In this document: one piece after another, positions 1-11,895 of the stretch
How positions within the stretch are numbered: the stretch's first letter is position 1
How the letters are laid out: every line of letters starts with the position of its first letter
Source: Telopea speciosissima
Taxonomy: Eukaryota > Streptophyta > Magnoliopsida > Proteales > Proteaceae
Reading direction: 5' to 3'
NCBI RefSeq assembly: GCF_018873765.1
Contig: NC_057923.1
Span: forward strand, 57,406,593-57,470,592
Length of the DNA stretch: 64,000 nucleotides
The notes under the pieces: model-generated
Database searches by the model: none
What the model was told of the DNA's origin: nothing
What the model saw: only the letters and a program-made list of their open reading frames with translations
Position numbers and translations under genes: made by a program

Positions 1-340
1 GGCTTTCAACGCCATACTCGGCCGTCCTTCATTGACCGCCCTCCAAGCCATCATCTCCCCGACACACTTGAAGATGAAGTTCCCCACCGAGAACGGTGTC
101 GGCGAGGACCGAGGCGACCAGAAGAAGGCATAGGAGTGCTACGCTACTTTCGTCAAGCAAAACAAGGGTAATGTTCGAGGAATGGCCATGTGCGTCGAGC
201 ATCTCCCCGAGGATCAGCGAGATGAGCTTATCGAGAGAAGAGGACGACCCGTGGAAGACCTGACCCCACTTCATCTCAGCGAAGATGACCCGGCCAAGGT
301 GGTCCAGCTTGGATCACTACTAAATGAAGATTAAAGGAAT
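1..340 (+). mobile_element. Tat element: end of protease and linker to RT
   Basis: The first codons read [11 protein letters not shown], matching the conserved C-terminal protease motif (N-A-I-L-G-R-P) of Ty3/gypsy polyproteins. The rest is the poorly conserved linker before reverse transcriptase. It is a fossil part of the element covering 1-7289. Confidence 0.7.
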
Positions 341-429
341 CGGCTCAGAGTTTTCTTAAAAGTGAACGCCGATGTCTTCACCTGGTCGGCCGCTGACATG
401 TCGGGCATACCCAGGCATATAGCTGAGCA

Positions 430-1150
430 CCGACTCCATGTAGATCCGGGTCGAAAACCAATCCGGCAGAAGAGAAGGAACTACGCACTTGATCGACAAA
501 CTGCAATCAAAGAAGAGGTGGAGAAGCTTCGCCGATCAGGATTCATCCGAGAAGAAAAATTCCCGACCTGGTTGGCTAACATCGTCATGGTCCCTAAACC
601 GAACGGAACGTGGAGAATGTGTGTCGACTACACCGATCTCAACAAGGCTTGCCCAAAAGATGAGTATCCACTACCTCGGATCGACCTCTTGATCGACGCC
701 ACGGCAGGTCACGAGATGCTGAGTTTCATGGACGCGTACTCCGGCTACAACCAAATCATGATGCATGAGGAGGACGAGTCGTACACGGCATTCCGAACTG
801 ACCAAGAAAATTTCTCGCTACAAGGTCATGCCGTTCGGATTGAGGAACGCGGAGCGACATACGGCGCCTCGTGAACTATATATTCGCGGGCGGATCGGAA
901 GGAACATGGAAGTCTACGTGGATGACATGTTGGTGAAAAGTTTGAAGGCCGAACACCACTTGGCCGACCTGGAAGAAGCCTTTGGCGTATTGAGGAAGAA
1001 CCAGATGAAGCTGAATCCCGCCAAGTGTGCATTCGGCGTGACCTCGGGAAAGTTCCTCGGCTTCATGGTCTCTGTCAGAGGCATCGAAGCCAATCCGACA
1101 AAAATCAGAGCCATCCAAGATATGAGCCCCCCAAGGATGATCCGAGAAGT
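430..1150 (+). mobile_element. Tat element: reverse transcriptase region
   Basis: This region carries recognisable reverse transcriptase blocks: the fingers motif WRMCVDYTDLN, the palm block FMDAYSGYNQI, the catalytic YVDD box near 910, and the thumb-side block KFLGFMVS. Together they identify a Ty3/gypsy RT of the Tat type. The domain is decayed. Confidence 0.93.
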
Positions 1151-1279
1151 ACAAAGGCTAAATGGAAGTGTGGCGGCGCTGGCACGATTCATGTCGAGAT
1201 CGGGCGACAAATGCCTACAGTTCTTTAAAGCCCTAAAGAATATCCGGAACCCAAAGGACTTCATTTGGTCGGACGAATG

Positions 1280-2160
1280 TCAGGAAGCTTTTGAAGAGCT
1301 GAAGAAATATTTGGAGAACCCGCCTCTTCTCAGCCGACCCGAACCAAAAGAGGAGCTTCAAGTCTACTTAGCCGCTACTCCCGTAGCGGTCAGTGCGGTA
1401 TTGATCAGGGAAGAGAGTCGAACCCAAAGGCCGATATACTATATCAGCCACGTTCTTGTCGATGCCGAGACAAGGTACTCCGGGTTCGAGAAAGTAGCAT
1501 TCGCTCTGGTCAAGGCTGCAAGGAAACTAAGGCCGTACTTCCAAGCTCATCCGATCGCGGTATTCACCGACTAGCTACTCAAGAAGATATTGCACAAACC
1601 CAACGTTTCGGGACTGCTGATTACCTGGGTGGTTGAGCTAAGTGAATATGATATAAGCTATCGACCGAGGACAGCGATAAAAGGACAAGCCCTTGCCGAC
1701 TTCATCGCCGAATGCACGGGGCCCGAACATGAGGTCGGAGAAGAAAAAGACAGTCGAAGAGGTCGGGGCTACGGCTGACCCTATTTGGACCATGAATGTC
1801 GACGGCTTAAGCAACTCCGGAGGAAGCGGGGCCGGCCTAATACTTGTAAGCCCCGAAGGGTTTCTGATCCAATATGCCCTAAGGTTCAAGTTTCCCGCCT
1901 CGAACAACGAGGCTGAGTACGAAGCCCTTCTAGCTGGACTTCGAGTCAGCAAAGCTATGGGCATAAAGCGGTTGAAGGTGCGAGGAGACTCCCAACTTGT
2001 GGTCAACCAGGTCAACGGAGACTATGAGGCGAAAGACGAAAGGATGATAGCGTACCTGGGCCGAGCCCGAGATCTGATTTCCGAGCTCGAGCACTTTGAG
2101 ATGACTCAAATACCGAGAAAAGAGAATGCCGCGGCTGACTCCTTATCCAGGTTGGCCGAG
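1280..2160 (+). mobile_element. Tat element: RNase H and second (archaeal-type) RNase H
   Basis: The first part (about 1280-1740) is the usual gypsy RNase H that follows RT, with blocks such as YYISHVL and YRPRTAIKGQALADF. A second RNase H (about 1790-2160) starts with the block MNVDGLSNSGGSGAGLI, then NNEAEYEALLAGL and GDSQLVVNQV. The D-E-D arrangement matches the archaeal-type RNase H known from the Tat lineage, and this duplication is the main basis for the lineage call. Confidence 0.88.
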
Positions 2161-2429
2161 GCCAACCTCCAATATCTAAGCCGATCAGTATACATAGAAA
2201 TATTAGAGAAGCCCTCCCTACAAGAAGAAAGCGTAAAGCACATTGAAGAGGACGGGCCGACCTGGTTGGACCCCATCGTCAACTACTTGGAGAATGACCT
2301 ACTCCCGGGGAACCGAGACGAAGCAAGGAAGGTCAAGATCCGAGCTTCCAAGTACTCGATGATCGACGGAGTGCTCTACAAAAGAGCAATCTCGGCCCCT
2401 CTTCTCCGATGCCTGGGACCGAAGGGGGC

Positions 2430-3000
2430 CGAGTATGCATTAGCCGAGGTGCATGAGGGAATATGCAGGAGTCACATGGGTGGCCGAGCTCTTGCATACA
2501 AGATACTTCGGCAAGGATTCTATTGGCCAAGAATGCAAGAAGAGGCCATGAGATACGTAAAGACGTGTGAGAAGTGCCAACTGTTCGCGCCAATCCCAAG
2601 CCGACCAGCAACAAAGTTAACCCCAATGCTGAGCCCAATCCCATTCGCTATGTGGGGAATGGACATTCTCGGAGATTTCACCCCGGCATCGGGAAACAGA
2701 AAGTACGTAGTAGTAGCGATCGATTACTTCACCAAGTGGGTTGAGGCCGAGCCCCTTGCCACCATCACTGAGAAGAACATGGAGAAATTTTTTCGAGATA
2801 AGGTCATCTACCGATTCGGGCTATCGAAAGTTTTCATCACTGATAATGTCACGTAATTCAATAACCCGGCCTTCCGAGAGTTCTGCGAGCACTTCTACAT
2901 TGACTTCCGACCCATCTCGATAGCTCACCCACAAGCAAATGGACAAGTAAAAGTGTCCAACCGAACATTACTCGCCGACATTAAGAGAAGGTTAGATGAG
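2430..3000 (+). mobile_element. Tat element: integrase region
   Basis: The zinc-binding block (H-x3-H ... C-E-K-C-Q) is followed by the integrase core, with WGMDILGDF carrying the first aspartate and FITDN the second. It lies directly downstream of the second RNase H, as expected for Tat elements. The end of the domain is degraded. Confidence 0.88.
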
Positions 3001-3029
3001 ACCAAGTGGACCTGGCCGAGGGTCAAAGA

Positions 3030-3405
3030 CAGCAAAGTCGTAAGACCGGTCCTCATAGACCTGGCCGACCTCAAAGATCGACCCTCATAGGTCGGCAGCA
3101 AAGTCGTAAGACCGATCCTCATAGACCAGGCCGACCTCAAAGATCGACCCTCATAGGTCTACAACCAAGTCGTAAGATTGGTCCTCATAGACCTGGCCGA
3201 CCTCAAAGGCTGACCCTCATAGGTCAGCAGCTAGGTCGTAAGACCGGTCCTCATAGACCAGGCCAACCTCAAAGACCAACCCTCATAGGTCGGCAGCAAA
3301 GTCGTAAGACCGGTCATCATAGACTTGGCCGACCTCAAAGACTGACCCTCGTAGGTCGACAGCCAAGTCGTAAGACCGATCCTCATAGACCTGGCCGACC
3401 TCTCA
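3030..3405 (+). repeat. 66-bp tandem repeat, about 5.7 copies, inside the Tat element
   Basis: A unit of about 66 bp containing gtcgtaagaccggtcctcat and gacctcaaag is repeated head to tail five to six times with scattered substitutions. It lies between integrase and the antisense ORFs. The unit length is a multiple of three and one plus-strand frame is open through all copies; I take this as a by-product of unit length, not as proof of a protein. Tat/Ogre elements are known to carry variable tandem repeats in the region after pol. Confidence 0.9.
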
Positions 3406-3837
3406 AGAGTAGACATCCCTATTTGGCCGAGCCTAACAAAGTATAAAACTAAGCTAAGGCATTAGGCTCGGCCAGGAAGGATACTCGGCCACGCGTCCGC
3501 TTATATGATAGCCTCTCCAATCGGACCGAAGGGAACGCCGAACTAACCAACCAAGGCGAGGATCACATTGACCTCGGACATGGCATGGCCGAAACCGTCG
3601 ACCACATGAGGCATGGGTAAAAAGGAGACGAGTTCCTAAGCTCGGCTAGCGAAACGACTCGACAGTTTGGCACAAATAAAACAGAATACACAAGGAAAAG
3701 AAGGCTAAGGGCGCCGAGTTAAAATACTTAGACAAATTCTGGCAAAAATAAGTTGTTTCATTCATTATAAGACGACTGATCGGCACGGTTACAAAAAGGG
3801 CAGTTCGGCCCCAAAAAATAAATAAATAAATAAAAAT

Positions 3838-6244
3838 TTACATCTCGGTATCCTCGGCGGGGGACTTGGAGGCGACCTCGGAAGTGTCCACAGCAATAGG
3901 CTCGGCAGCAGGGTCTTGTGGTCCAGCTCCCAGAGGGAAAACGTCGGCCGAAGCAGGTGCCTCAAGGGGCAGAGCCTGGGTGACCTCGGCTCCCTCCTCA
4001 TCTCCCATCTCCCCTGCAAAGGTAGTCGCATCATCATCAAAACGGGAGAGATTGAGATCAGGGTACGCCGCCTTGATCTCGGCCAAAAGCTCAGCTCGGC
4101 CTGCCTCAAAACCTTCAGCGTAGGGAGGCTTCCTGATCTCATGGCAGACATCGGCGTACTCCTCCGATTGGAGATAGTCGCTGACTGCCTCGCTCTGAGC
4201 CGTGGCCAGATCTTCCTTGGCCCTCTCCTTTACCTCGGTAAGCTGAGCCTACAAAGCCCGGACCTTCTCTCTCTGCCTGACCACCTCGGCCTGAGAGCTC
4301 TCCACTTCAGCCTCAGCAGCAGTGAGCTTCTCTTGAGTCTCCCGACGCCTCTGAACGGCATCCTGGGCATCCTGATAAGCCTTCTTGCACTGGACGTCCA
4401 AGGAATAGTTCTCGGTCAGGAGCCGCTCAAAGCGGAGCATAGTCTCCACTGCCTTGGCAAAGCCCTACAAAAAAGCATGAGCACAAAAATCAAGACAGAC
4501 TACACAGATCATATCTAATCAAAAAAGCCGACAAGGAAACTTACCATGTTGAAATCCTGAAATAGAGTGGAGAGGAGCTCAGGGTCAGACAATGCCTCGA
4601 GCTTCTCCTTGTCGGATGGAAGCCGACTTGCATCCAGCCATTCTTTGGCGTGAGCGGCCGACGTCAAAGCCGAGTCTCCTGGGAAGAGGCGCCAGGTCGG
4701 CCTGACGGGAACGTTGTTGGCCGAGGCCCTCCCTAGGACATATCGGGAGATGTTGGCGGGCGAAGCCACGGGCGGAAGACCACCACTCGTCAGATTAATT
4801 AAGAGCTTCTGACGCTTGACGTCTCTCGGCGGGCTCTTCTCGCCTTTTCGGCCTTTCCCCTTCCTCAGAGACCCGGCTGGGCCCGTATTCTTCTCGGCCT
4901 CAAGGCCGACCACAACATCCGATGGCCCTGACATCACGGCCTTGCCCTTGGGGGCCTTGGAGGACTTGCCCCGGGGCTTCTGCTCTGCATTTTTCTTCTT
5001 TTGATCCGCAATGGTCTCGGCCCTTAACCGAGCTGTATCCATAGGGGGAATGTGACCGACCACTGCAAGAGAAACCGGGAATGTAAAAAATAAGTCAGAA
5101 AAGAAAAAGAAAATCAAGTAAAGGGGTCATCTCGGACAACGGAGACGGGCTCGGCTCGGGCTCCTACCAGGGGTCATATGCCACCTCTGAAGAAACCCCT
5201 CATCCTGAAGCTGGAGGACATCGAAGGGCGAAAGCTGAAGGATCAGGTCCAGCGATGTAATCTCGTTCTCGGTCAGGGGTAGTACCCTATTGACGTAGTT
5301 CAGATTCATCTCCTTCCACTCGGTTCGGAGAGGGCTGTTGGGAATGGAAGCGAAGAAAAAATGAGGCTTCCAATACTTATTGAAGGTCGACGTGCCGACC
5401 AAAAATTTGTGGCTGCCCAGAGCCGCACTCTTCCCCGATCGGCAGCAGAAGTAGTACCACCCCTTCTCGGGAGACTTCTTCAAGAAGAAGAGCCGAGAAA
5501 AAAGCTCCATGCTCGCACCTCGGCCCATTTCGCAGAATAAAGCATAGAAGCCGTACACGGCCAGCCAAGAGTTCAGCACCAGCTGACCAGGAGACAGGTG
5601 GAAGTGGTCCAAGATCTGGTCCACCAGGCTGAGAACGGGGAGCCTGAATGCATACTTGAAGGGTGTCTCGTACAGAGCCACCTCGCCGGGCCTGATGAAG
5701 CAGGCCATCTCCCCGGGGTTAGGAACTCGGAGCTGAATGTCCTCGGGGATGGCGTAGGTCGTCCTCAGATAGTCGAGGTCGGCCTCCATGATCGTGCTCA
5801 GAACGGTGTCGACACTGCCTTCCTCAGGCTCAGGGGCGTCGGTAGACGAGCTGACCGAGCCAACCCCCACCTCGGGCGAGTCTCCTTCACTTGATTCCTC
5901 ATCGAATGAGGACGACCCGGAGTTCTCGGCCCGGTCTGCGGCTATGGATTGGTCCGCGTGGTCAAACTCCAGGAGTAACGGGGGCTCGACCACCTCGACC
6001 TGACGAAGCTCCACTGCATCGGGCTCATCTGAGGTCGAGCCCAACAGGTCTATGGTGGGAGAGCGAGGAGCTCTCGGCTCGGACTCGCGCCCTCTGTCGC
6101 CCTGGCGAGCAGCTCGCCCATAGGACTACTACCAACTGACATACTGGGCGGAGAAGACTTACTGGTTGAAGAAGAGCTGAGCGGGAACGAAACAACGGCC
6201 GAGTCGATCACGAACGAAGCAACGGTCGAGTCGATCACGAGCAA
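3838..6244 (-). mobile_element. Tat element: antisense ORF region
   Basis: Several long minus-strand ORFs lie between pol and the 3' LTR. The largest (about 5130-6040) contains a block with MACFIRPGEVALYETPFKYA and FRLPVLSLVDQILDHFHLSP, which I recognise as the plant 'putative gypsy type transposon' domain (Pfam PF04195 as I recall). The next regions are lysine-rich and then coiled-coil-like (ETMLRFERLLTENYSLDVQ, rich in E, Q and K). Antisense ORFs here are known for Tat/Ogre elements, where they are thought to be spliced. Their function is unknown. The copy is treated as a fossil. Confidence 0.75.
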
Positions 6245-6335
6245 TTAAACGACGAGATCTACCGAGTTGACGGATCCAAGCTTGCCAAGAAGTCAATAAC
6301 TTAAAGCAGTGAGGAATGAATAGTTAGGAGTCGCC

Positions 6336-6344
6336 TATTTATAA
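6336..6344 (-). promoter_or_regulatory. Possible TATA box for the antisense ORFs
   Basis: The minus strand reads TTATAAATA about 90 nt upstream of the first minus-strand ATG near 6244. The position fits a promoter for the antisense ORFs of the Tat element. This is inference from motif and spacing only. Confidence 0.4.
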
Positions 6345-6598
6345 TCCTTGGGTTTTACTGATCCAACGGCCGACTAGAGCTCAGTATGATCCAACGGCCC
6401 AGATCAAAGGACGTTTCAAATTCTCGAGCCTGCCATAATGGCTCTGCTGACGTGGCACTAAAACCCAACCCTCAGATCGTGCAACGTTAAATCCGCAGTA
6501 ATAAATAAGCTCGGCTCAACCGCAAGAATCTTCCAGACAAGCAGACCAGGAAACTTCACCCATCAGTGCCGAGCCGACCCCTGATGAGTGGGGGGGCC

Positions 6599-7289
6599 TG
6601 TGATGAGGTATAAAACACCCCTCCTATCAGAGGTTGCCACATGGCCGACCCGACCTCAGTCCGAGAATTGAGTTGGGCCGAGCAGGAGACCGGGCCGACC
6701 TCATCTCCGATAAGTCACCTGACAGAACCAGACTCGAACGAGCTAGCCGGTGGCCGAGGCTGAGCTCATACAGGTCAACCATAGACTCCTAGCCGAGATT
6801 AACCTCTCGGGCCGACCTCCCTTGCCGACCTCCTCTGCCGAGTCCTCCTCCACTGAAGCTCCCATAGCACTCCACCGGGGATCTCCGGGCCACGTCAACA
6901 CATCCCGAGAATCATGGGATAGGGATCGAGCCACGATCCCCACGCATCACGGAATCGCACTCTACATGGACTCTTACCTTAATAAGAGCCCGACCCCGAA
7001 AATAACTCTCCACTCCGCTCTACGCGAGAGAACCTTCCGAAAGAAGGACTCCTACCATACTAGGACTCTGCCAACCGTCTCGTCTCCTCCTCACTCTATA
7101 AATACCCAGGTATGGAGCACCATTCATCATCTTGCTTTTTACTACGTAGTTACGCTGTCGCGTTGGAGACCTGACTTGAGCATCGGAGAGTCCTAGGCCG
7201 GAGCCACACCGGCCCTCTTGCGCTCATTGCTTGGTTTTTACAGGTTCATCCACGGGCGAACCAAGCATCGGAGGTTTTCACACGCAACA
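6599..7289 (+). mobile_element. 3' LTR of the Tat element, with adjoining polypurine tract
   Basis: The LTR begins TGTGATGAGG right after a polypurine tract (gagtgggggggc, 6586-6597) and ends CACGCAACA. A TATA box (tataaata) at about 7097-7104 would set the transcription start inside the LTR. No second copy is in the window, so the borders rest on the TG...CA ends and the polypurine tract. Confidence 0.75.
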
Positions 7290-8225
7290 ATTAGTAGTAT
7301 GGAATGATGAAGCCAAACACTAAAATAAAATAAGAATTAATAAAAGGAATAGATGAGCGAATAAAATCACGAAGAACATATTGAAGAAATTGATGCACTT
7401 AACAAACTACAATTATACCCTTGAATGAATTGATATCTAATTATGCAAAAGAAATAAAGGAAGAGTCTTAGGAATGATGACTTGACTGAGAACAAAAGAA
7501 GTAATCAGTTCGAGTAGTGTGATAGTTTTGTTTGCTTTATGCAGAGTTTATGGTTTGAATCTTTATTTTCAAACTTGGTTGATTCGGTTTGTTCGATTCT
7601 CTTGATCAGTGGGAGTACTTCTTTACATGATTGATCTGTTTGTTGATTGAGAGTTCTTCTTTTTTCATTGATATGCCTGTTGAGTGGGAGAACTTAAAGG
7701 ATATATGTTTCATTTTGATTATGATGCTTCTGCTCGATGTGATGAATAACACTTGCATGCATGCATATGATTGATATATTGAAGGCCATTTTGGTCTAAG
7801 GATGTTTGATTGGCGACGAGCCAAGTCATTCGGCTATTTCTAGCCATGGGTGTTCGATTGGTGATAAACCAAGTCGTTCGATTACCAACAAATATGATGA
7901 TGTTCAAAGGTAATTTATGAGTCGTACGATGCTCATGATATGTTCGAGGACCCACAAGGAATGATGACGATATTTATGTGATCACAGACGTAAACGACAT
8001 TCCTTGTACAAAATTATCTCAAGGCAGTTCATGTTAGTAAGTAAATCTTTGTTTGTGTCTGACAGAAAGTGTTATGCCGTATGTTGAGGTGTATTTTTTG
8101 TTGTTGCTCGACATCGATGTATTTGCTAACTGGATCAAGATTTAGTAGCATTATTGTTGTATTGAGATTCCATGGCCACATCTGATAATGATGACCTTAT
8201 AATTAATCTAGCCCAAGTGGAGGAT
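7290..8225. other. Spacer without recognisable gene
   Basis: This is AT-rich sequence between the Tat 3' LTR and a copia-type LTR. Small ORFs on both strands show no recognisable domain. The last bases before 8226 (caagtggaggat) look like a polypurine tract, so part of the stretch may be the degraded interior of the copia element. Confidence 0.6.
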
Positions 8226-8701
8226 TGTTAAAAATTTTCCAAATGCGACGTGTGGGCTTAATTAATTATCAGGTTGTTCATTGATGGGGATCAAGAAATA
8301 CAAGGGCTGACGTGGCTTGCTACTATTTATTGAGATGGACCGGACCGGCCTGGATTATTTTGAAAAAGTGGGTTAGGGTTTGGGGAGTATTATAAATATT
8401 AATGATGAGGGATCCTTGCAGTTGCTATTCTCTTTTCTCTTTTCTCCACAAGAAATGGAACTCTATGGGAGAGTCTAGGAGACTGTAGAGGATCCCCATC
8501 GCGGTTGTCCAAGATCATTCGAGGACTTGCATTCATTATCTGACGGATCGCTGTTGCTATTGGGTGCGTTCTTATTTGTTCTTCATCAACATACGTGGGT
8601 GCCAGGTACACTTTATTTTCCTGCTCTTTGATTCAATCGTATTCTAGTTCTCTGTATGGGGATGAATTCGGGTTTGACAAAACCCATTGATTGTTCTAAC
8701 A
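8226..8701 (+). mobile_element. Copia-type LTR (probably 3' LTR of a truncated element)
   Basis: The segment starts TGTTAAAAAT and ends TGTTCTAACA, so its ends form the short inverted repeat TGTTA/TAACA. A polypurine tract (caagtggaggat) lies just before it, which marks a 3' LTR. A TATA-like tataaata lies at about 8390. No matching target duplication and no pol interior are visible, so the element is a truncated fossil. Confidence 0.65.
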
Positions 8702-10327
8702 AAAACATCAAGTGGGTATAATAGATGGTGGAAATTCATGTGGAAATTTAATATTCATCTTAAGTTTAAAGTATTTTTTATGGAGAGGTTTGCTAGAAGG
8801 AATTCCATGTAAATCTTTAGTGGCTAGTTGGGGTAAGGGGGAAGAGTGTACACGGATGTCAAATGGTGAGTTCAACCTGGTTTCAGTTGGGCTGAGTTGG
8901 TTTCAGTCTCAAAATGAGTAAAATAAAAACCAAATCGTTAAAAAACTTCGGTTTTTGGTTGGTTTTGGTCTGGTGCAGGTTCAGTTTATTTCAATTTTTC
9001 AATATTGCGTTAATACCGGTTTAGATCGATTTGTTTTCGGGTTTGAACCACAATGAAATCTTACATTCATAACTTATAGTGAGGAAAGATTCAATAAATG
9101 CACTTTTATTCACCTTCTTTGAGTCAAACAAGTAAACAACCATGAATAAGAAAATTGATTTGATGTGTTCATCTTGTAATCTAATCAAAGAGGAATGAAT
9201 TGTAATGAGAAGATAATTAATATTGAAATCAATGGATAAATAGAGTTTGTAGCGAATTCATTGTTACAAATTGTATCATTATTTATCGAGAAGATAACTA
9301 ATATTGAAATCACAAACTGAACACTATTATCAAATCATTCATTTACTATCCAACTAATATAACGAATAAGGAAATCACTGGAAGCATTGTTAAAAATCAA
9401 TTTCCCTATTCATAACCTCATACTCATTGATTTGTAACAATTTCCCTTACAACCAGAAATTTTCTCACTAATATTGAATTCAATGAATAGTCAATTCACC
9501 TATTCATAATCTTATACTCAATGATTTTTTATCAGTTTCATTCAGTTCGGCACGACATGTTTTTAGATAGTTCTGTCTTACCTCAGTTCAAAATCATTTC
9601 GATAAGAATCAGTTCGATTCAGTCCGGATTTTTTGTTGTTGTTGTTTTCGATTGATCTTATCAGTTCGGGCTAGGTTTTGATACCTAGGGGAAGACAATT
9701 GTGGATTATATAACCAAGAAAATGAAACCATGTGACCCTTGTTTACGGGTTGTGAGTTTATCAAAAGGATTTGCGCTTCAAGGGTCCTTGGAATGAGGAT
9801 TGATCATCTGAGTGATTTTTCAATTCTCGAATTGAATGAAGTGTAAGTAGGAGCCAAAGTGTTTGATATGATTGCTTTGCTTAACAATGATAGGAGAAAA
9901 TTTTAGAGCGAGAGATGCATCCACTTCACTTTGAGAAAAAACTTACAAAGAAGAAAGCTCTTGCTAGCCAAATGGAGACGGAGAAGAAGAAGAGGGCACT
10001 GGGGCAGGGGGCTCAACTCAATACCCTCGGATGGTGACTCATCAGAGAAGAGGAACGATAAGTCGCCCTCCCACCGTTGTAATCGCCGATGAGGTTTTTT
10101 GCAATCGATGGGAAAATTAGAAACAGAGAAGAGGAAGGGAGTAGGGGAGTACTGACTCTATCGACTATTGAATCAAGAGCCTCAGTTCGTGGCTGCCATT
10201 GAAATGGGAAGAAGGGGGCAAGGGGCTAAGGTTCCAAGTGCTTGGTTTGGTATTTGAAGGGTGAGGTTGCGAGGGACAGGGGATTTCGGGTTCCTTCGTT
10301 AATCAATTGAGTTTTAAATTAATAAAA
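8702..10327. other. AT-rich spacer without recognisable gene
   Basis: I see no coding signal. Degenerate ggtttcggttt/ggttcag-type tracts near 8870-9060 and 9540-9690 resemble the pyrimidine/G-rich low-complexity repeats common in plant spacers. A region around 9060-9540 repeats phrases such as 'gaatagtcaattcacctattc' in loose form. Confidence 0.5.
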
Positions 10328-10567
10328 GGGAAATTTACACATACCACCCCTGAGGTTTGACGAAAGGATATTTTCACCCCCCAGTTTTGGAAAATTCTGC
10401 GTACCCCCCTGAGGTTTGCAAATGGTAACAAATAAACCCATTTCGTCAGTTCAAGACTAACACTGTTAAAAATTAGACTTGAACTGACGGAATTGCCCTT
10501 TTAAGAAGAAACAAAAAAAAAAAGAAGGTGAATGGACAAAATTACCCTTACAAAGGGAAAAAAAAAA

Positions 10568-10620
10568 AAACCTGCAACTCATCTTCCCCAATTCGATTGG
10601 GGAAGATGAGTTGCAGGTTT
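10568..10620. repeat. Perfect 25-bp-arm palindrome at inner end of left MULE arm
   Basis: Arms 10568-10592 and 10596-10620 are exact reverse complements around a 3-nt centre (tcg). The arm begins aaacctgcaactcatcttcc. The sequence recurs at 11843-11895 at the inner end of the right arm. Confidence 0.95.
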
Positions 10621-11842
10621 CAAAACCATAAGGGTTTTTTTTTTTTGAAGGGTGGAAGAAAGGGAGGTTGGGGATCCGAGTTGAGGCGTTTGGTTTAGTG
10701 GCGGCAACGGTGGTGAAGGAAGCGTGCTGCTGCTTGTTTTGGTGTTTGCCGGTCGGCCTTCCTTACATCGATTAGGGTTTTGAAAACAACCACAAAGAGA
10801 AAGCAAAGCGGAAGACACGGTTGGTCCTTCTTGAGTTACTTTTGACCGTGTTTTTCCGATCTGAAAAAATTTTGTTTTTTTGTTTTTTTTTTCTTTCACT
10901 ACTCTGGACGTTGAATGCTTTGATCTCTCATCTCTGATCCGGAACTTTCGGATTCTCCTGTCCTCTCTTATGAAGAAGGAGAAAGTAGTTGTTTTGTGAC
11001 GCCATCTTTGATTTCGACGTCAGGCGCTTTTCCTGCACTCTCAACGGGGAGAAAGGGAAGAATTTTTTTTCCTCTTGGGGTTTCTCGCGTACTACATTTT
11101 GAGTTTTTCACTAGGGATTCGGTTCAAGTAAATCATTGAGATTGGAATTATCGGTGGATCAGAAATCTGTTTTTGGTTGTTGGACCTGCATTTCAGTGAT
11201 TTGAGTTTATCGAAAATTTTCATTGATTGTGGAAATATCTTTTTCACTTAAAGGATTTCTTGAATAGCGAAAACCCTAACCCTAAACTCTGAGTTACAGG
11301 TATCTCCATCGATTGCTCCATCCACGGTTGCAGTAACATGTGGAACCAAGCTGGACATGTGATATCTTCTCTTTGCCCCCTTCGATTCTGGTTTCCCTTC
11401 CTCTCCGTAAGCCCTTAGTTTTCCTTTCTATTTCTTTTGTTTCTTCAACTGTCATTCTGTATCTCTCCTTCCCTTCTGGTTTCTTCTTTCTTTCTAACCC
11501 TTCCTTGCTTCGAACGACACCTACGACAAGTCACAACTGGTCTTCAATATCTCTCCTCCCTATTCCTTTCAATCAGGTTTTTGGGTCAAAGGAACCCCTC
11601 CTCTGTGTGACCAAACCCCAGGAATCTCAACCCCTAATTCCTTCCCAACTGTGAGTATCAAATAAACTTCAACTAGTGATTCCTGTAAAAAAATTCCTTC
11701 CATCCACGAACAATGTGTCTTCTTCTTTGTGGACCCATGGATAGCTAAGCATTCTGAATACCATTTTTCTTCTCTCTCTCTCTCATGTCTAGTTTTTCCA
11801 ATATCTCTCTAGTAGATTCGACACCATACAAATCCAAGTCCG

Positions 11843-11895
11843 AAACCTGCAACTCATCCTCCCCAATTCGATTGGGGAAGATGAGTTGCAGGTTT
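11843..11895. repeat. Near-perfect palindrome at inner end of right MULE arm
   Basis: This is the same 53-bp palindrome as at 10568-10620, with one substitution (catcctcc for catcttcc) in its left arm. It marks the inner limit of the right inverted repeat of the MULE. Confidence 0.95.

Larger units (their letters stand above)
1..7289 (+). mobile_element. Ty3/gypsy LTR retrotransposon, Tat lineage, 3' portion
   Basis: A decayed element enters the window from the left, so its 5' LTR, gag and most of protease lie outside. The order seen is protease end, reverse transcriptase, RNase H, a second RNase H, integrase, a tandem-repeat zone, antisense ORFs, polypurine tract and 3' LTR. The second RNase H directly before integrase and the antisense ORFs before the 3' LTR are family traits of Tat/Ogre elements. 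The coding part is broken in several places (at least four), so I treat it as a fossil. Base composition is GC-richer than the flanks. Age cannot be judged without the 5' LTR. Confidence 0.92.

Noticed and set aside
3006-3446. 146-codon Arg/Pro-rich plus-strand ORF
   Set aside because: It is the open frame of a 66-bp tandem repeat (unit divisible by three) inside a retrotransposon; no start context or domain supports a protein.
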